NCBI GenBank assembly: GCA_030429105.1
Contig: JAUIDE010000001.1
Span: forward strand, 1-64,000
Source of the DNA: Alphaproteobacteria bacterium
Lineage (GTDB): Bacteria > Pseudomonadota > Alphaproteobacteria > Rhodobacterales > Rhodobacteraceae
DNA: 64,000 nt
Reading direction: 5' to 3'
Shown piece after piece: positions 8,975-18,446 of this stretch; position 1 is the stretch's first letter, and every line of letters starts with the position of its first letter. A model generated the notes under the pieces. The model did no database searches and was not told the origin of the DNA. It saw only the letters and a list, made by a program, of their open reading frames with translations. The translations under genes and the position numbers were made by a program.

Positions 8975-9931
8975 ATGCTCCGCCTCGCTCTCGCCGTCCT
9001 GCTCGCGCTCCCCGCCGCCGCCGCGGAGTTCCCGACGCTCGGCGGCGTCGCGCCCGTCGTCATCGGCCATCGCGGCGCGCCCGGCTATCTGCCGGAGCAC
9101 ACGCTGGCGGGCTACGAGCTTGCCATCGCCATGGGGGCGGACTTCATCGAGCCCGATCTCGCGCTGACGGCCGACGGCGAACTCGTCGCCATGCATGACG
9201 ATACGCTGGAGCGGACGACGGATGCGGAGATCATGTTTCCCGGCCAGGCGGGCGGTTACGACGTCTCCCGCTTCACGGCGGAGGAAATCGCGCGCCTCAC
9301 GGTCCGCCCGACCGGCGCCGCGGGCGCGGCGCGTCCCGGCTTCGCGCCCCGGTCGGAGCGCCCCTCGGCCGTGCCGACCTTCGCGGAAACCCTCTCCCTG
9401 CTTGCGGCGCATGAACGGGAGACGGGTCTCCGCATTGGCGTCTATCCCGAGGCGAAGGCGCCGACTTCGGAAGCCCAGCTTCGCGCCATCGTCGCGGCTC
9501 TGAAGGCGGCCGGGCGCGGCGGGGCAGGGGGGCGGGCGCTGATCCAGAGCTTCGACCTCGATGCGCTCCGCGCCCTCGGGCCGATCCAGGCGGAGGCGGG
9601 AACCGCGATCCCCCTCATCGCCCTCGGGGCGGCGGGAAGGCGCGGCGACGCCTTCGTGCTGGAGCGGCGGGGCGGAGCGGTCCCGCTCGAGGAGGTCGCC
9701 CGCTTCGCCTCCGGCGTCGGCGTCTCCATCTCCCGCGGCGCGCTCTCGGCGGAGTTCGTCGCCGCGGCCCATGCGCTCGGCCTCGCCGTCCACGGCTACA
9801 CGCTCCGCCCGACCTCGCAGGCGGAATCGGACCGGATCACCGCGCCGCTGATCGCGATGGGCCTCGACGGGTTCTTCTCGGACTATCCCGACCTGACGCG
9901 CGCGAGCGTGGACGCCTGGGCGGCGCGCTGA
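8975..9931 (+). CDS. Glycerophosphodiester phosphodiesterase (secreted, GlpQ-like)
   Basis: Signal-like N-terminus MLRLALAVLLALPAAAAE; VIGHRGAPGYLPEHTLAGYELAIAMGADFIEPDLALTADGELVAMHDDTLERTT. Confidence 0.93.
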   Translation: MLRLALAVLLALPAAAAEFPTLGGVAPVVIGHRGAPGYLPEHTLAGYELAIAMGADFIEPDLALTADGELVAMHDDTLERTTDAEIMFPGQAGGYDVSRFTAEEIARLTVRPTGAAGAARPGFAPRSERPSAVPTFAETLSLLAAHERETGLRIGVYPEAKAPTSEAQLRAIVAALKAAGRGGAGGRALIQSFDLDALRALGPIQAEAGTAIPLIALGAAGRRGDAFVLERRGGAVPLEEVARFASGVGVSISRGALSAEFVAAAHALGLAVHGYTLRPTSQAESDRITAPLIAMGLDGFFSDYPDLTRASVDAWAAR

Positions 9932-9938
9932 GCGGGCG

Positions 9939-10562
9939 TCAGGAGCCCGGCGCCTTCGGCGCGCGCCAGCCGCGGCGAACGCTGACGATGCGGAGGAGGC
10001 AGGTCAGCGCCACCGCCCCGGCGGCCGTCGCTGTCTCCGGCCAGCCCATCCGCGCGCCGAGCGCGGCGACGGAGGCGCCGAGCAGCGCGGCGAGCGCATA
10101 GACCTCCTCCCGCAGCACCCGCGGCGTCTCCGCCACGAGCAGGTCGCGGAGCGCCCCGCCGCCGACGGCGGAGACCACGCCGAGGAGCACGGCGGGCAGC
10201 GGGTCGAGCCCGAAGGCCAGCGCCTTCGTGCAGCCGGCGACGGCGAAGAGCCCGAGCCCGAGCGAATCGAGCATCATCACCGGCTTCTTCGCCTTCTCGA
10301 TCAGCCGGTGCGCGAAGAACACGGTCGCCGCCGCCGCCATCGCCGCGAGGAGATAGCGTGAATTGGCCAGTCCCGCCGGCGGCGTCGCGCCGAGCGCGAC
10401 GTCCCGCAACACCCCGCCCGCGAGCCCGGCGGCGAGCGCGAGGACGACGAGGCCGAACGCGTCCAATCCCTTCCGCACGCCGAGCATCGCGCCCGAGAGG
10501 CCGAATACGAAGGTCCCGGCGAGATCGAGCCAGAGCGAGAGGCCGAGGGGAAGCTCCGGCAT
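9939..10562 (-). CDS. TRIC / UPF0126 family membrane protein
   Basis: MPELPLGLSLWLDLAGTFVFGLSGAMLGVRKGLDAFGLVVLALAAGLAGGVLRDVALG; GGGALRDLLVAETP. Confidence 0.9.
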   Translation of the reverse strand: MPELPLGLSLWLDLAGTFVFGLSGAMLGVRKGLDAFGLVVLALAAGLAGGVLRDVALGATPPAGLANSRYLLAAMAAAATVFFAHRLIEKAKKPVMMLDSLGLGLFAVAGCTKALAFGLDPLPAVLLGVVSAVGGGALRDLLVAETPRVLREEVYALAALLGASVAALGARMGWPETATAAGAVALTCLLRIVSVRRGWRAPKAPGS

Positions 10563-10569
10563 CGCGCCC

Positions 10570-11331
10570 TCAGCCCGGTGGCGTTTCGGCGATGTCGGAG
10601 ACGCCGAGCCCGGCGAGCATGGCGCGAAGCTCCGCGGCCGCCGCCTCCAGCGCCGCCTGGTCTTGGCCACGCGCCACGAGCGTTGAGCCGGCGCCGCCGC
10701 GATAGAAGGGATAGGAGCCGAAGGAGAGCGCGGGGTGCCGCGCCGCGAGCGCGCCGAGCGGCGCCGCCAGTTCCCCCTCCGGCGCCGCGACGCGGAACGC
10801 CCAGGAGAGGAGCGGCGCGCCGCCCTTCAGCACCGGGCGCAATCCCTCCAGCATCGCCTGGAAGACGGCCGGAACGCCCGCCATCACATGCACGTTGCCG
10901 ATGGTGAAGCCCGGCGCCTGGCTGACCGGATTGAGGATCAGCGTCGCGCCCTCCGGTATCCGCGCCATGCGGAGCCGCGCCTCGTTCAGCTCCCCGGCGG
11001 CGTAATAGGCTTCGAGGATCGCCCGCGCATCCTCCCGCACGCCGATCGGGGCGCCGAAGGCCGCGGCGACGGCATCCGCGGTGATGTCGTCATGCGTCGG
11101 CCCGATCCCGCCGGAGGTGAAGAGATGGTCGACCCGGGCGCGGAGCGCGTTCACCGCCTCCACGATCGCCTCCCGGTCATCCGACACTACGCGGATTTCG
11201 CGGAGGTCGATCCCGATCTCCGTCAGCGTCTTCGCCAGATGCCAGGCGTTCCCCTCCCTCGTCCGCCCCGAAAGCACCTCGTCTCCGATGACGAGCGCGG
11301 CGGCCGTCGGGCGGGTTTCAGGGTCGGTCAT
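10570..11331 (-). CDS. CinA-type molybdopterin-binding domain protein
   Basis: AAALVIGDEVLSGRTREGNAWHLAKTLTEIGIDLREIRVVSDD; VDHLFTSGGIGPTHDDITADAVAAAF. Confidence 0.9.
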   Translation of the reverse strand: MTDPETRPTAAALVIGDEVLSGRTREGNAWHLAKTLTEIGIDLREIRVVSDDREAIVEAVNALRARVDHLFTSGGIGPTHDDITADAVAAAFGAPIGVREDARAILEAYYAAGELNEARLRMARIPEGATLILNPVSQAPGFTIGNVHVMAGVPAVFQAMLEGLRPVLKGGAPLLSWAFRVAAPEGELAAPLGALAARHPALSFGSYPFYRGGAGSTLVARGQDQAALEAAAAELRAMLAGLGVSDIAETPPG

Positions 11332-11451
11332 GCGCTGCGCTCCACTCCGGGGAAGCGGCATATAACCCGCCAGACGGGAAAGGCGACAGGCGCCGTCTTG
11401 CGCCGCGGCCCCTGAAGGCCGATGATAAGAGGGAACGGCTAGGGACGGGAC

Positions 11452-12264
11452 GTGGAGCGGACAGCGGCAGACAGGACCCCGGAGGGGATCAAGATCCACC
11501 ATCCGGGGGATTTCGCCGGCATGCGCGCGGCCGGCCGGCTCGCCGCCGAAGTCCTCGACATGATCGGCGACCATGTCGCGCCCGGCGTGCTCACCGAGGA
11601 GCTCGACCAGCGGATACACGACCACATCCTCGCCGCCGGCGCTGTGCCCGCCACGGTGGGGTATCGCGGCTACGAGAAGGCGTCCTGCATCTCGATCAAC
11701 CATGTCGTCTGTCACGGCATTCCCGGCGCGCGCGCGCTGAAGCCGGGGGACATCCTAAACATCGACGTGACCGTGATCCTCGACGGCTGGTTCGGCGACA
11801 CGAGCCGCATGTATGTCGCGGGAACGCCGAACCGGAAGGCGGAGCGGCTGATCGACATCACGCATGAGGCGCTTATGCGCGGCATCGCCGCCGTCCGGCC
11901 CGGTGCGACCTTCGGCGATATCGGCGCCGCGATCCAGCGCTATGCGGAGGGGGAGCGCTGCGGCGTGGTGCGGGATTTCTGCGGCCACGGGCTCGGCCGC
12001 GTATTCCACGACGCGCCGAACGTGCTCCATTTCGGGCGCCCCGGATCGGGCCCCGTGCTGCGCCCCGGCATGTTCTTCACCATCGAGCCGATGATCAATC
12101 TCGGCCGGCCGGAGACCAAGGTCCTTTCGGACGGATGGACGGCCGTGACGAGGGACAAGTCCCTGTCAGCCCAGTTCGAGCATTCCGTGGGCGTGACCGA
12201 CGAAGGCGTGGAGATCTTCACGCTTTCGCCCGCAGGGCGATTCCACCCGACCTGGAGCCGCTGA
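11452..12264 (+). CDS. map: Methionine aminopeptidase type I
   Basis: ASCISINHVVCHGIPGARALKPGDILNIDVTVILDGWFGDTSRMY; CGHGLGRVFHDAPNV; FTIEPMINLG. Confidence 0.97.
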   Translation: MERTAADRTPEGIKIHHPGDFAGMRAAGRLAAEVLDMIGDHVAPGVLTEELDQRIHDHILAAGAVPATVGYRGYEKASCISINHVVCHGIPGARALKPGDILNIDVTVILDGWFGDTSRMYVAGTPNRKAERLIDITHEALMRGIAAVRPGATFGDIGAAIQRYAEGERCGVVRDFCGHGLGRVFHDAPNVLHFGRPGSGPVLRPGMFFTIEPMINLGRPETKVLSDGWTAVTRDKSLSAQFEHSVGVTDEGVEIFTLSPAGRFHPTWSR

Positions 12265-12395
12265 ACGGCCGAATTCGGCCTGTTTCGCGCCCCATCCCGC
12301 TTGAATCCGGCGGGGAAAGCCCTTCATATCGGCGTCAGGCGCGCAGGCGGGGGCCTGCGGCTTCAATGACGATTACCTCAACGGGAGAGGACAAG

Positions 12396-13580
12396 ATGAA
12401 AAAGACCCTGATCGCCGCCGCCGCGGCGAGCCTCGCGCTCGCCGGCGCGGCTTCCGCGCAGGAAGTGAAGATCGGCGTGATCCTCGGCTTCACCGGCCCG
12501 CTGGAATCCATCACGCCGGACATGGCCGCGGGCGCCGAGCTGGCGATGAAGGAAGTCTCCGAGGCCGGCGGCATCCTCGGCGGCACGATCGTGACGCCTG
12601 TGCGCGGCGACTCCACCTGCATCGACGCCGCCGCCGCCACCGCCGCGGCCGAGCGGCTCATCACCTCCGAGGGCGTCGCCGCGATCATGGGCGCGGATTG
12701 CTCGGGCGTGACCACGGCGATCCTCCAGAACGTCGCCATGGCCAACGGCGTCGTGATGATCTCCCCCTCCGCGACCTCGCCCGCGCTCTCGACCATCGAG
12801 GACAACGGCCTCTTCTTCCGCACCGCGCCCTCCGACGCGCGGCAGGGCGTGATCGTGACGGAGATCCTGCGCGGCAAGGGCGTGAACGAGATCGCGATCT
12901 CCTACACGAACAACGACTACGGCAAGGGCCTCGCGGATTCGATCGAGACCAACTTCAAGGCGGCCGGCGGCAAGGTCACGTTGAACGCCCCGCATGAGGA
13001 CGGCAAGGCGGACTACTCCGCCGAGATCGGCGCGCTCGCCTCCGCGGGCGGCGAAGTTCTCGTCGTCGCCGGCTATCTCGACCAGGGTGGCAAAGGCATC
13101 ATCCAGGCCGCGCTCGACTCCGGCGCCTTCGACACGTTCTACCTCCCGGACGGCATGGTCGGGGACAGCCTGCCCGCCGCCATCGGCGCGGACCTGAACG
13201 GCTCCTACGGCGCGCTGCCGGGGACGGACAGCGAGGGCGCGGCGCTCTTCGCCCAGATGGCGGAGAAGGCGGGCTTCAAGGTCGGCGCCTTCTCGCCCGA
13301 GAGCTATGACGCCGCGGCGCTCCTGATGCTTGCGATGGAGAAGGCGGGCTCCACCAACTCCGCCGATTTCGCCAAGGAAGTCATGGGCATCGCCAACGCG
13401 CCGGGCGAGCAGATCCTCCCCGGCCAGCTGAAGAAGGCCATCGACATCATCCGCGCGGGCGGCGAGGTCGACTATGTCGGCGCCTCCGCCGTCGAACTGA
13501 TCGAGCCGGGCGAGAGCGCGGGCAATTACCGCGAGATCGCGATCCAGGACGGCGCGATCACGACGGTCGGCTTCCGCTGA
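12396..13580 (+). CDS. Branched-chain amino acid-type ABC transporter substrate-binding protein
   Basis: Signal peptide MKKTLIAAAAASLALAGAASAQ; EVKIGVILGFTGPLESITPDMAAGAELAMKEV; first gene of a liv-type operon. Confidence 0.92.
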   Translation: MKKTLIAAAAASLALAGAASAQEVKIGVILGFTGPLESITPDMAAGAELAMKEVSEAGGILGGTIVTPVRGDSTCIDAAAATAAAERLITSEGVAAIMGADCSGVTTAILQNVAMANGVVMISPSATSPALSTIEDNGLFFRTAPSDARQGVIVTEILRGKGVNEIAISYTNNDYGKGLADSIETNFKAAGGKVTLNAPHEDGKADYSAEIGALASAGGEVLVVAGYLDQGGKGIIQAALDSGAFDTFYLPDGMVGDSLPAAIGADLNGSYGALPGTDSEGAALFAQMAEKAGFKVGAFSPESYDAAALLMLAMEKAGSTNSADFAKEVMGIANAPGEQILPGQLKKAIDIIRAGGEVDYVGASAVELIEPGESAGNYREIAIQDGAITTVGFR

Positions 13581-13601
13581 TCGCCTGAAATCGACGCAAG
13601 G

Positions 13602-13626
13602 GCGGCCCGGCCTCGCGCCGGGCCGC
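13602..13626 (+). promoter_or_regulatory. Intercistronic stem-loop between the substrate-binding gene and livG
   Basis: GCGGCCCGGC CTCGC GCCGGGCCGC, perfect 10-bp arms, no U-tract. Confidence 0.6.
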
Positions 13627-13644
13627 GCCATTGGGGGCGCGCCG

Positions 13645-14427
13645 ATGATCCGCGTAGAGAACGTCCACAAGCATTTCGGCGGCGTGCGCGCCGTGAACGG
13701 CGCGACGCTGGAGATCGCGCAAGGCTCCATCACCGGTCTGATCGGGCCGAACGGCGCCGGCAAGACGACGCTCTTCAACTGCATCGCCGGCGCCTTCCCG
13801 CCGACCTCGGGCCGCGTCTGGCTCGGGGAGGAGGAGATCACCGGCCTCACCCCGCACGAGCTCTTCGCGAAGGGGCTGCTACGCACCTTCCAGATCGCGC
13901 ACGAATTCTCTTCCCTCACCGTCCGCGACAACCTGATGATGGTCCCGCCCGACCAGTCCGGCGAGCGGCTGTGGGACGCGTGGTTCTCCCCCCGGAAGGT
14001 CCAGGCAGAGGAGGCCGCGATCCGCCGCAAGGCGGACGAGGTGATCGAGTTCCTCAACATCTCCCATGTGGCGGACGAGCTGGCCGGCAACCTCTCCGGC
14101 GGGCAGAAGAAGCTGCTGGAGCTCGGCCGCACGATGATGGTGGAGGCGAAGATCGTCTTTCTCGACGAGGTCGGCGCCGGCGTGAACCGCACGCTCCTCA
14201 ACACCATCGGAGACGCGATCATCCGCCTCAACAAGGAGCGCGGCTACACCTTCTGCATGATCGAGCACGACATGGACTTCATCGGCCGCCTCTGCGACCC
14301 GGTGATCGTCATGGCGGAAGGCACGGTGCTCATGCAGGGGACCGCGGAGCAGGTGCTCTCCGACGAGCGGGTGATCGAGGCCTATCTCGGGCACGGCGTG
14401 AAGAACAAGGCGGAGGTCGGAGGGTGA
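13645..14427 (+). CDS. livG: Branched-chain amino acid ABC transporter ATP-binding protein LivG
   Basis: Walker A GPNGAGKTTLFNC; signature LSGGQKKLLELGR; followed by LivF and two permeases. Confidence 0.92.
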   Translation: MIRVENVHKHFGGVRAVNGATLEIAQGSITGLIGPNGAGKTTLFNCIAGAFPPTSGRVWLGEEEITGLTPHELFAKGLLRTFQIAHEFSSLTVRDNLMMVPPDQSGERLWDAWFSPRKVQAEEAAIRRKADEVIEFLNISHVADELAGNLSGGQKKLLELGRTMMVEAKIVFLDEVGAGVNRTLLNTIGDAIIRLNKERGYTFCMIEHDMDFIGRLCDPVIVMAEGTVLMQGTAEQVLSDERVIEAYLGHGVKNKAEVGG

Positions 14428-15137
14428 GCGCCGAACCCTTCCTCATCGGCGAAAGGATGGTTGGCGGCTATGGCGGCTCCACCATCCTCAACGGCTGCAC
14501 CATCGCGGTGAACCGGGGGGAGATCGCCGTCATCGTCGGGCCGAACGGCGCCGGCAAGTCCACCGCGATGAAGGCCGTCTTCGGGATGCTGAACCTCCGC
14601 GAGGGCTCCGTCCGCCTCGGGGGCAAGGACATCACGCATCTCTCCCCGCAGGACCGGGTGCCCGAGGGCATGGCCTTCGTGCCGCAGAACAACAACGTCT
14701 TCGCCGGCATGACGGTGCGCGAGAATCTCGAGATGGGCGCGTATCTCCGGCGCGACGGCGTCGAGGAGACGATGGAGCAGGTCTTCCATCTCTTCCCCAT
14801 CCTGCGCGAGAAGGCGGGGCAGAACGCGGGGGAGCTTTCCGGCGGTCAGCGCCAGCAGGTCGCCGTCGGCCGCGCGCTGATGACCAAGCCCTCCGTCCTG
14901 ATGCTGGACGAGCCGACAGCCGGCGTCTCGCCCATCGTGATGGACGAGCTCTTCGACCGGATCATCGAGATCCGCCGCACCGGCATCGCCATCCTCATGG
15001 TGGAACAGAACGCGCGGCAGGCGCTGGAGATCGCGGACAAGGGCTATGTGCTGGTAACGGGCGAGAACCGCTTCACCGACACGGGGGCCGCGCTTCTGGC
15101 GAATCCCGAAGTCCGCCGCAGCTTCCTCGGGGGATGA
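14424..15137 (+). CDS. livF: Branched-chain amino acid ABC transporter ATP-binding protein LivF (GTG start)
   Basis: GPNGAGKSTAMKAVFG; LSGGQRQQVAVGRALM; start overlaps the end of livG. Confidence 0.92.
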   Translation: MSAEPFLIGERMVGGYGGSTILNGCTIAVNRGEIAVIVGPNGAGKSTAMKAVFGMLNLREGSVRLGGKDITHLSPQDRVPEGMAFVPQNNNVFAGMTVRENLEMGAYLRRDGVEETMEQVFHLFPILREKAGQNAGELSGGQRQQVAVGRALMTKPSVLMLDEPTAGVSPIVMDELFDRIIEIRRTGIAILMVEQNARQALEIADKGYVLVTGENRFTDTGAALLANPEVRRSFLGG

Positions 15138-15141
15138 ACGA

Positions 15142-16155
15142 ATGACGGACATCCTCAACGCCATCATCGTCTTTGCGAATTTCGTGCTCGTGCCCGGCGC
15201 CGCCTACGGCGCGCAGCTCGCGCTCGGCGCGCTAGGGATCACGCTCGTCTACGGCGTGCTCCGCTTCTCCAACTTCGCGCACGGGGACACGATGGCCTTC
15301 GGGGCCATGGTCACGGTCCTCGTCACCTGGTGGATGCAGGGCCACGGCGTGAGCCTCGGCGTGCTGCCCACCGCGCTTCTCGCACTCCCTTTCGGCGTCG
15401 CCGCCACCGCGCTCTTCGTCCTGGCGACGGACCGCGTCGTCTACCGCTTCTACCGAAGGCAGCGGAGCGCGCCGGTCATCTTCGTCATCGTCTCGGTCGG
15501 CGTCATGTTCATCATGAACGGCGTCGTCCGCTTCATCATCGGCCCGGACGATCAGGACTTCGCGGACGGCGCCCGCTTCATCGTCTCGGCGCGCGACTTT
15601 CGCGACATGACCGGGCTCGACGAGGGGCTGGCGATCAAGTCCACCGCGCTCCTCACCATCGTCGTCGCGCTCGTCGTCATGGCCGCTCTCTTCTGGTTCC
15701 TGCAGAAGACGCGGATGGGCAAGGCCATGCGCGCCTATGCGGACAACGAGGATCTCGCCCTCCTCTCCGGCGTGAACCCGGACCGGGTGGTGATGGTCGC
15801 GTGGATCCTCGTCGCCGCGCTGGCGACCGTGGCGGGCGTCCTCTATGGGCTCGACAAGACCTTCAAGCCTTTCACCTATTTCCAGCTCCTCCTGCCGATG
15901 TTCGCCGCCGCCATCGTGGGCGGGATCGGCAACCCGGTCGGCGCCATTCTCGGCGGCTTCGTCATCGCCTATTCCGAGGTGGCGGTGACCTACGCCTACA
16001 AGCGCTTCCTCGGGCACCTGCTGCCCGAAAGCCTCGCGCCGGAAAGTCTCGTCCAGCTGCTCGGGACGGAGTACAAGTTCGCCGTCTCCTTCATCATCCT
16101 CGTCGTCGTGCTCCTGATAAGGCCGACCGGCATACTGAGGGGGAAGACGATATGA
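15142..16155 (+). CDS. livH: Branched-chain amino acid ABC transporter permease LivH
   Basis: GALGITLVYGVLRFSNFAHGDTMAFGAMV; hydrophobic permease; operon position. Confidence 0.9.
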   Translation: MTDILNAIIVFANFVLVPGAAYGAQLALGALGITLVYGVLRFSNFAHGDTMAFGAMVTVLVTWWMQGHGVSLGVLPTALLALPFGVAATALFVLATDRVVYRFYRRQRSAPVIFVIVSVGVMFIMNGVVRFIIGPDDQDFADGARFIVSARDFRDMTGLDEGLAIKSTALLTIVVALVVMAALFWFLQKTRMGKAMRAYADNEDLALLSGVNPDRVVMVAWILVAALATVAGVLYGLDKTFKPFTYFQLLLPMFAAAIVGGIGNPVGAILGGFVIAYSEVAVTYAYKRFLGHLLPESLAPESLVQLLGTEYKFAVSFIILVVVLLIRPTGILRGKTI

Positions 16156-17471
16156 GCGCATCGCTTCGCGGGCCGGTCCTCTTCGCTCTCATGGCGACGG
16201 CCCTCGCCTTTGTCGGCTTCTACCAGTCATGGTCGCTCAGCCTCGCGATCCTCAATCTCTGCCTCATCTCGGCGATCATGGCGCTCGGCGTGAACGTCCA
16301 GTGGGGCTATGCCGGGCTCTTCAATGTCGGCACGATGGGCTTCGCGGCCATCGGCGGCGTCGCCGCGGTGCTCGTCTCCGCCGCGCCGGTGGGGGAGGCG
16401 TGGGCGGCGGGCGGCTGGGGGCTCTTCCTCTCGCTCCTCGCCGTGATCGCCACCATCGTCGCCATCGTGCTCATCCGCGCGAAGATGCCGAAGGGCAGGG
16501 CGCGCGGCTTCGCCGTCGCCGCCGCGATCCTCGTCGGCTACACGCTCGCGCGCTGGGCCTTCGACCCGGCGGTGGACGCGATCGAGGCAGTGGACCCGGC
16601 GCTTTCGGGCTATCTCGGCGGGCTCGGCCTGCCGATCACCGTCTCCTGGGCGGTCGGCGGGCTCATGGCCGCGGGCGTCGCCTGGGTGATCGGCAAGATC
16701 GCGCTCGGCCTCCGCTCCGACTATCTCGCCATCGCCACGCTCGGCATTTCCGAGATCATCGTCTTCATCGCGAAGAACGAGGACTGGATGACGAGGGGCG
16801 TGAAGAACGTGACCGGCCTGCCGCGGCCCGTTCCCTATGAGGTCGATCTCCAGCAGGCGCCCTGGTTCCTCGAACGCGTCGCCGCCTGGGGGCTCGACCC
16901 GGTGGAGGCGTCGTCCATCTATGTGAAGCTCTCCTACGCCCTCCTCTTCGCCGCCGTGCTCCTCGCCCTCCTCTGGCTCTCGGAGAAGGCGCTCAACTCG
17001 CCTTGGGGCCGCATGATGCGCTCGATCCGGGACAACGAGGCGGCGGCCGAGGCGATGGGGAAGGACGTGACGGCGCGTCGCCTCCAGACCTTCATCCTCG
17101 GCTCCGCGATCTGCGGGATCGCCGGCGCGATGCTGACGACGCTGGACGGGCAGTTCACTCCCGGAACCTACAACCCCCTGCGCTTCACCTTCCTGATCTG
17201 GGTGATGGTGATCGTCGGCGGCTCCGGCAATAACTGGGGCTCGGTGCTCGGCGGCTTCCTGATCTGGTTCGTCTGGATACAGGCGGAGCCGGCGGGGCGC
17301 TGGATGATGGACGTGATGACGATGGGCTTCGGGGAGGAAAACCCGTTCCGCCTCCACATGATCGAGAGCGCGGCCTATATGCGCTTCGTCCTCATGGGCC
17401 TCATCCTGCTCGTTGCCCTCCGCTTCGCGCCGAAGGGCCTGATCCCGGAACGGACGAAGCTCGGCGCATAG
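16152..17471 (+). CDS. livM: Branched-chain amino acid ABC transporter permease LivM
   Basis: NVQWGYAGLFNVGTMGFAAIGGVAAV; LRSDYLAIATLGISEII; GSGNNWGSVLGGFLIW. Confidence 0.9.
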   Translation: MSASLRGPVLFALMATALAFVGFYQSWSLSLAILNLCLISAIMALGVNVQWGYAGLFNVGTMGFAAIGGVAAVLVSAAPVGEAWAAGGWGLFLSLLAVIATIVAIVLIRAKMPKGRARGFAVAAAILVGYTLARWAFDPAVDAIEAVDPALSGYLGGLGLPITVSWAVGGLMAAGVAWVIGKIALGLRSDYLAIATLGISEIIVFIAKNEDWMTRGVKNVTGLPRPVPYEVDLQQAPWFLERVAAWGLDPVEASSIYVKLSYALLFAAVLLALLWLSEKALNSPWGRMMRSIRDNEAAAEAMGKDVTARRLQTFILGSAICGIAGAMLTTLDGQFTPGTYNPLRFTFLIWVMVIVGGSGNNWGSVLGGFLIWFVWIQAEPAGRWMMDVMTMGFGEENPFRLHMIESAAYMRFVLMGLILLVALRFAPKGLIPERTKLGA

Positions 17472-17555
17472 CGCGCCGGGGCGATGCGGAAAGCGGGACG
17501 CGGCCATGCGCCCCGCCGCCTTGCTCCCGCCCCGGCGCCGTGTCACCAACGCGCC

Positions 17556-18446
17556 ATGATCGCCGCCCTCTACCGCACGCCCGTCGCGCTCCTCACCCTC
17601 ACGGCGGTGATGTGGGCGATGAACGCCATCATCGGCCAGCTGGCGCGGGGGGAGATCACGCCCTATGCGCTCGTCCTCGGGCGCTGGGCCATGGTCGCCG
17701 TCGTGATGTGGGCGCTTTTCGGCCATGAGGTGCGGGCGGCCTGGCCGGCTCTCCGGGCGCGGTTCGGCTGGCTCGTCCTTGCCGCGATCTGCGGCTTCAC
17801 CGGCTTCAACACGGTCTTCTACGTCGCCTCGACGCAGACAACCGGGATCAATGTCGGCATCATCCAGGGAGCCATGCCCGTCTTCGTGCTGGTCGGGGCC
17901 TTCCTCGCCTTCGGGGACCGTGTGGGGCGCGGGCAGCTCCTTGGCGTCGCGGTCACGCTCGTCGGCGTCATTCTTGTCGCTTCTGGCGGGAGTCTGGAGC
18001 GTCTCCTGTCCCTCGCCTTCAACCGGGGCGACATCATCATGCTCGGCGCCTGCCTTCTCTATGCGGGCTACGCTGTCGCGCTTCGCAACCGGCCGAATGC
18101 GCCGGGCCGCGCGCTCTTCACCTTCTTCGCCGTTGTCTCCGCCATCTCGGCGATCCCCCTCGCCGTATGGGAGGCGGCGCAGCCCGGCTATCCCTGGCCG
18201 ACGGCGAAGGGATGGGCCCTCACCGCCATCGTCGCCATCTTCCCCTCCTGCCTCGCGCAGCTCTTCTTCCTGCGGGGGGTGGACCTGATCGGGCCGGGGC
18301 GCGCCGGGGTCTATATCAACCTCGTGCCCGTCTTCGCGGCGATCCTCGCCATCCTGATCCTCGGGGAGCGGTTCTACGCCTATCACGCGGCGGCGCTCGT
18401 CCTCGTCATCGGCGGCATCTGGCTGGCGCAGCGTCAGCGCGGCTGA
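17556..18446 (+). CDS. EamA/DMT superfamily transporter
   Basis: About 10 hydrophobic segments, internally duplicated EamA pattern. Confidence 0.88.
   Translation: MIAALYRTPVALLTLTAVMWAMNAIIGQLARGEITPYALVLGRWAMVAVVMWALFGHEVRAAWPALRARFGWLVLAAICGFTGFNTVFYVASTQTTGINVGIIQGAMPVFVLVGAFLAFGDRVGRGQLLGVAVTLVGVILVASGGSLERLLSLAFNRGDIIMLGACLLYAGYAVALRNRPNAPGRALFTFFAVVSAISAIPLAVWEAAQPGYPWPTAKGWALTAIVAIFPSCLAQLFFLRGVDLIGPGRAGVYINLVPVFAAILAILILGERFYAYHAAALVLVIGGIWLAQRQRG

Noticed and set aside
12267-12280. GGCCGAATTCGGCC palindrome after map
   Set aside because: Short palindrome with no T-tract or conserved context; weak terminator at best.
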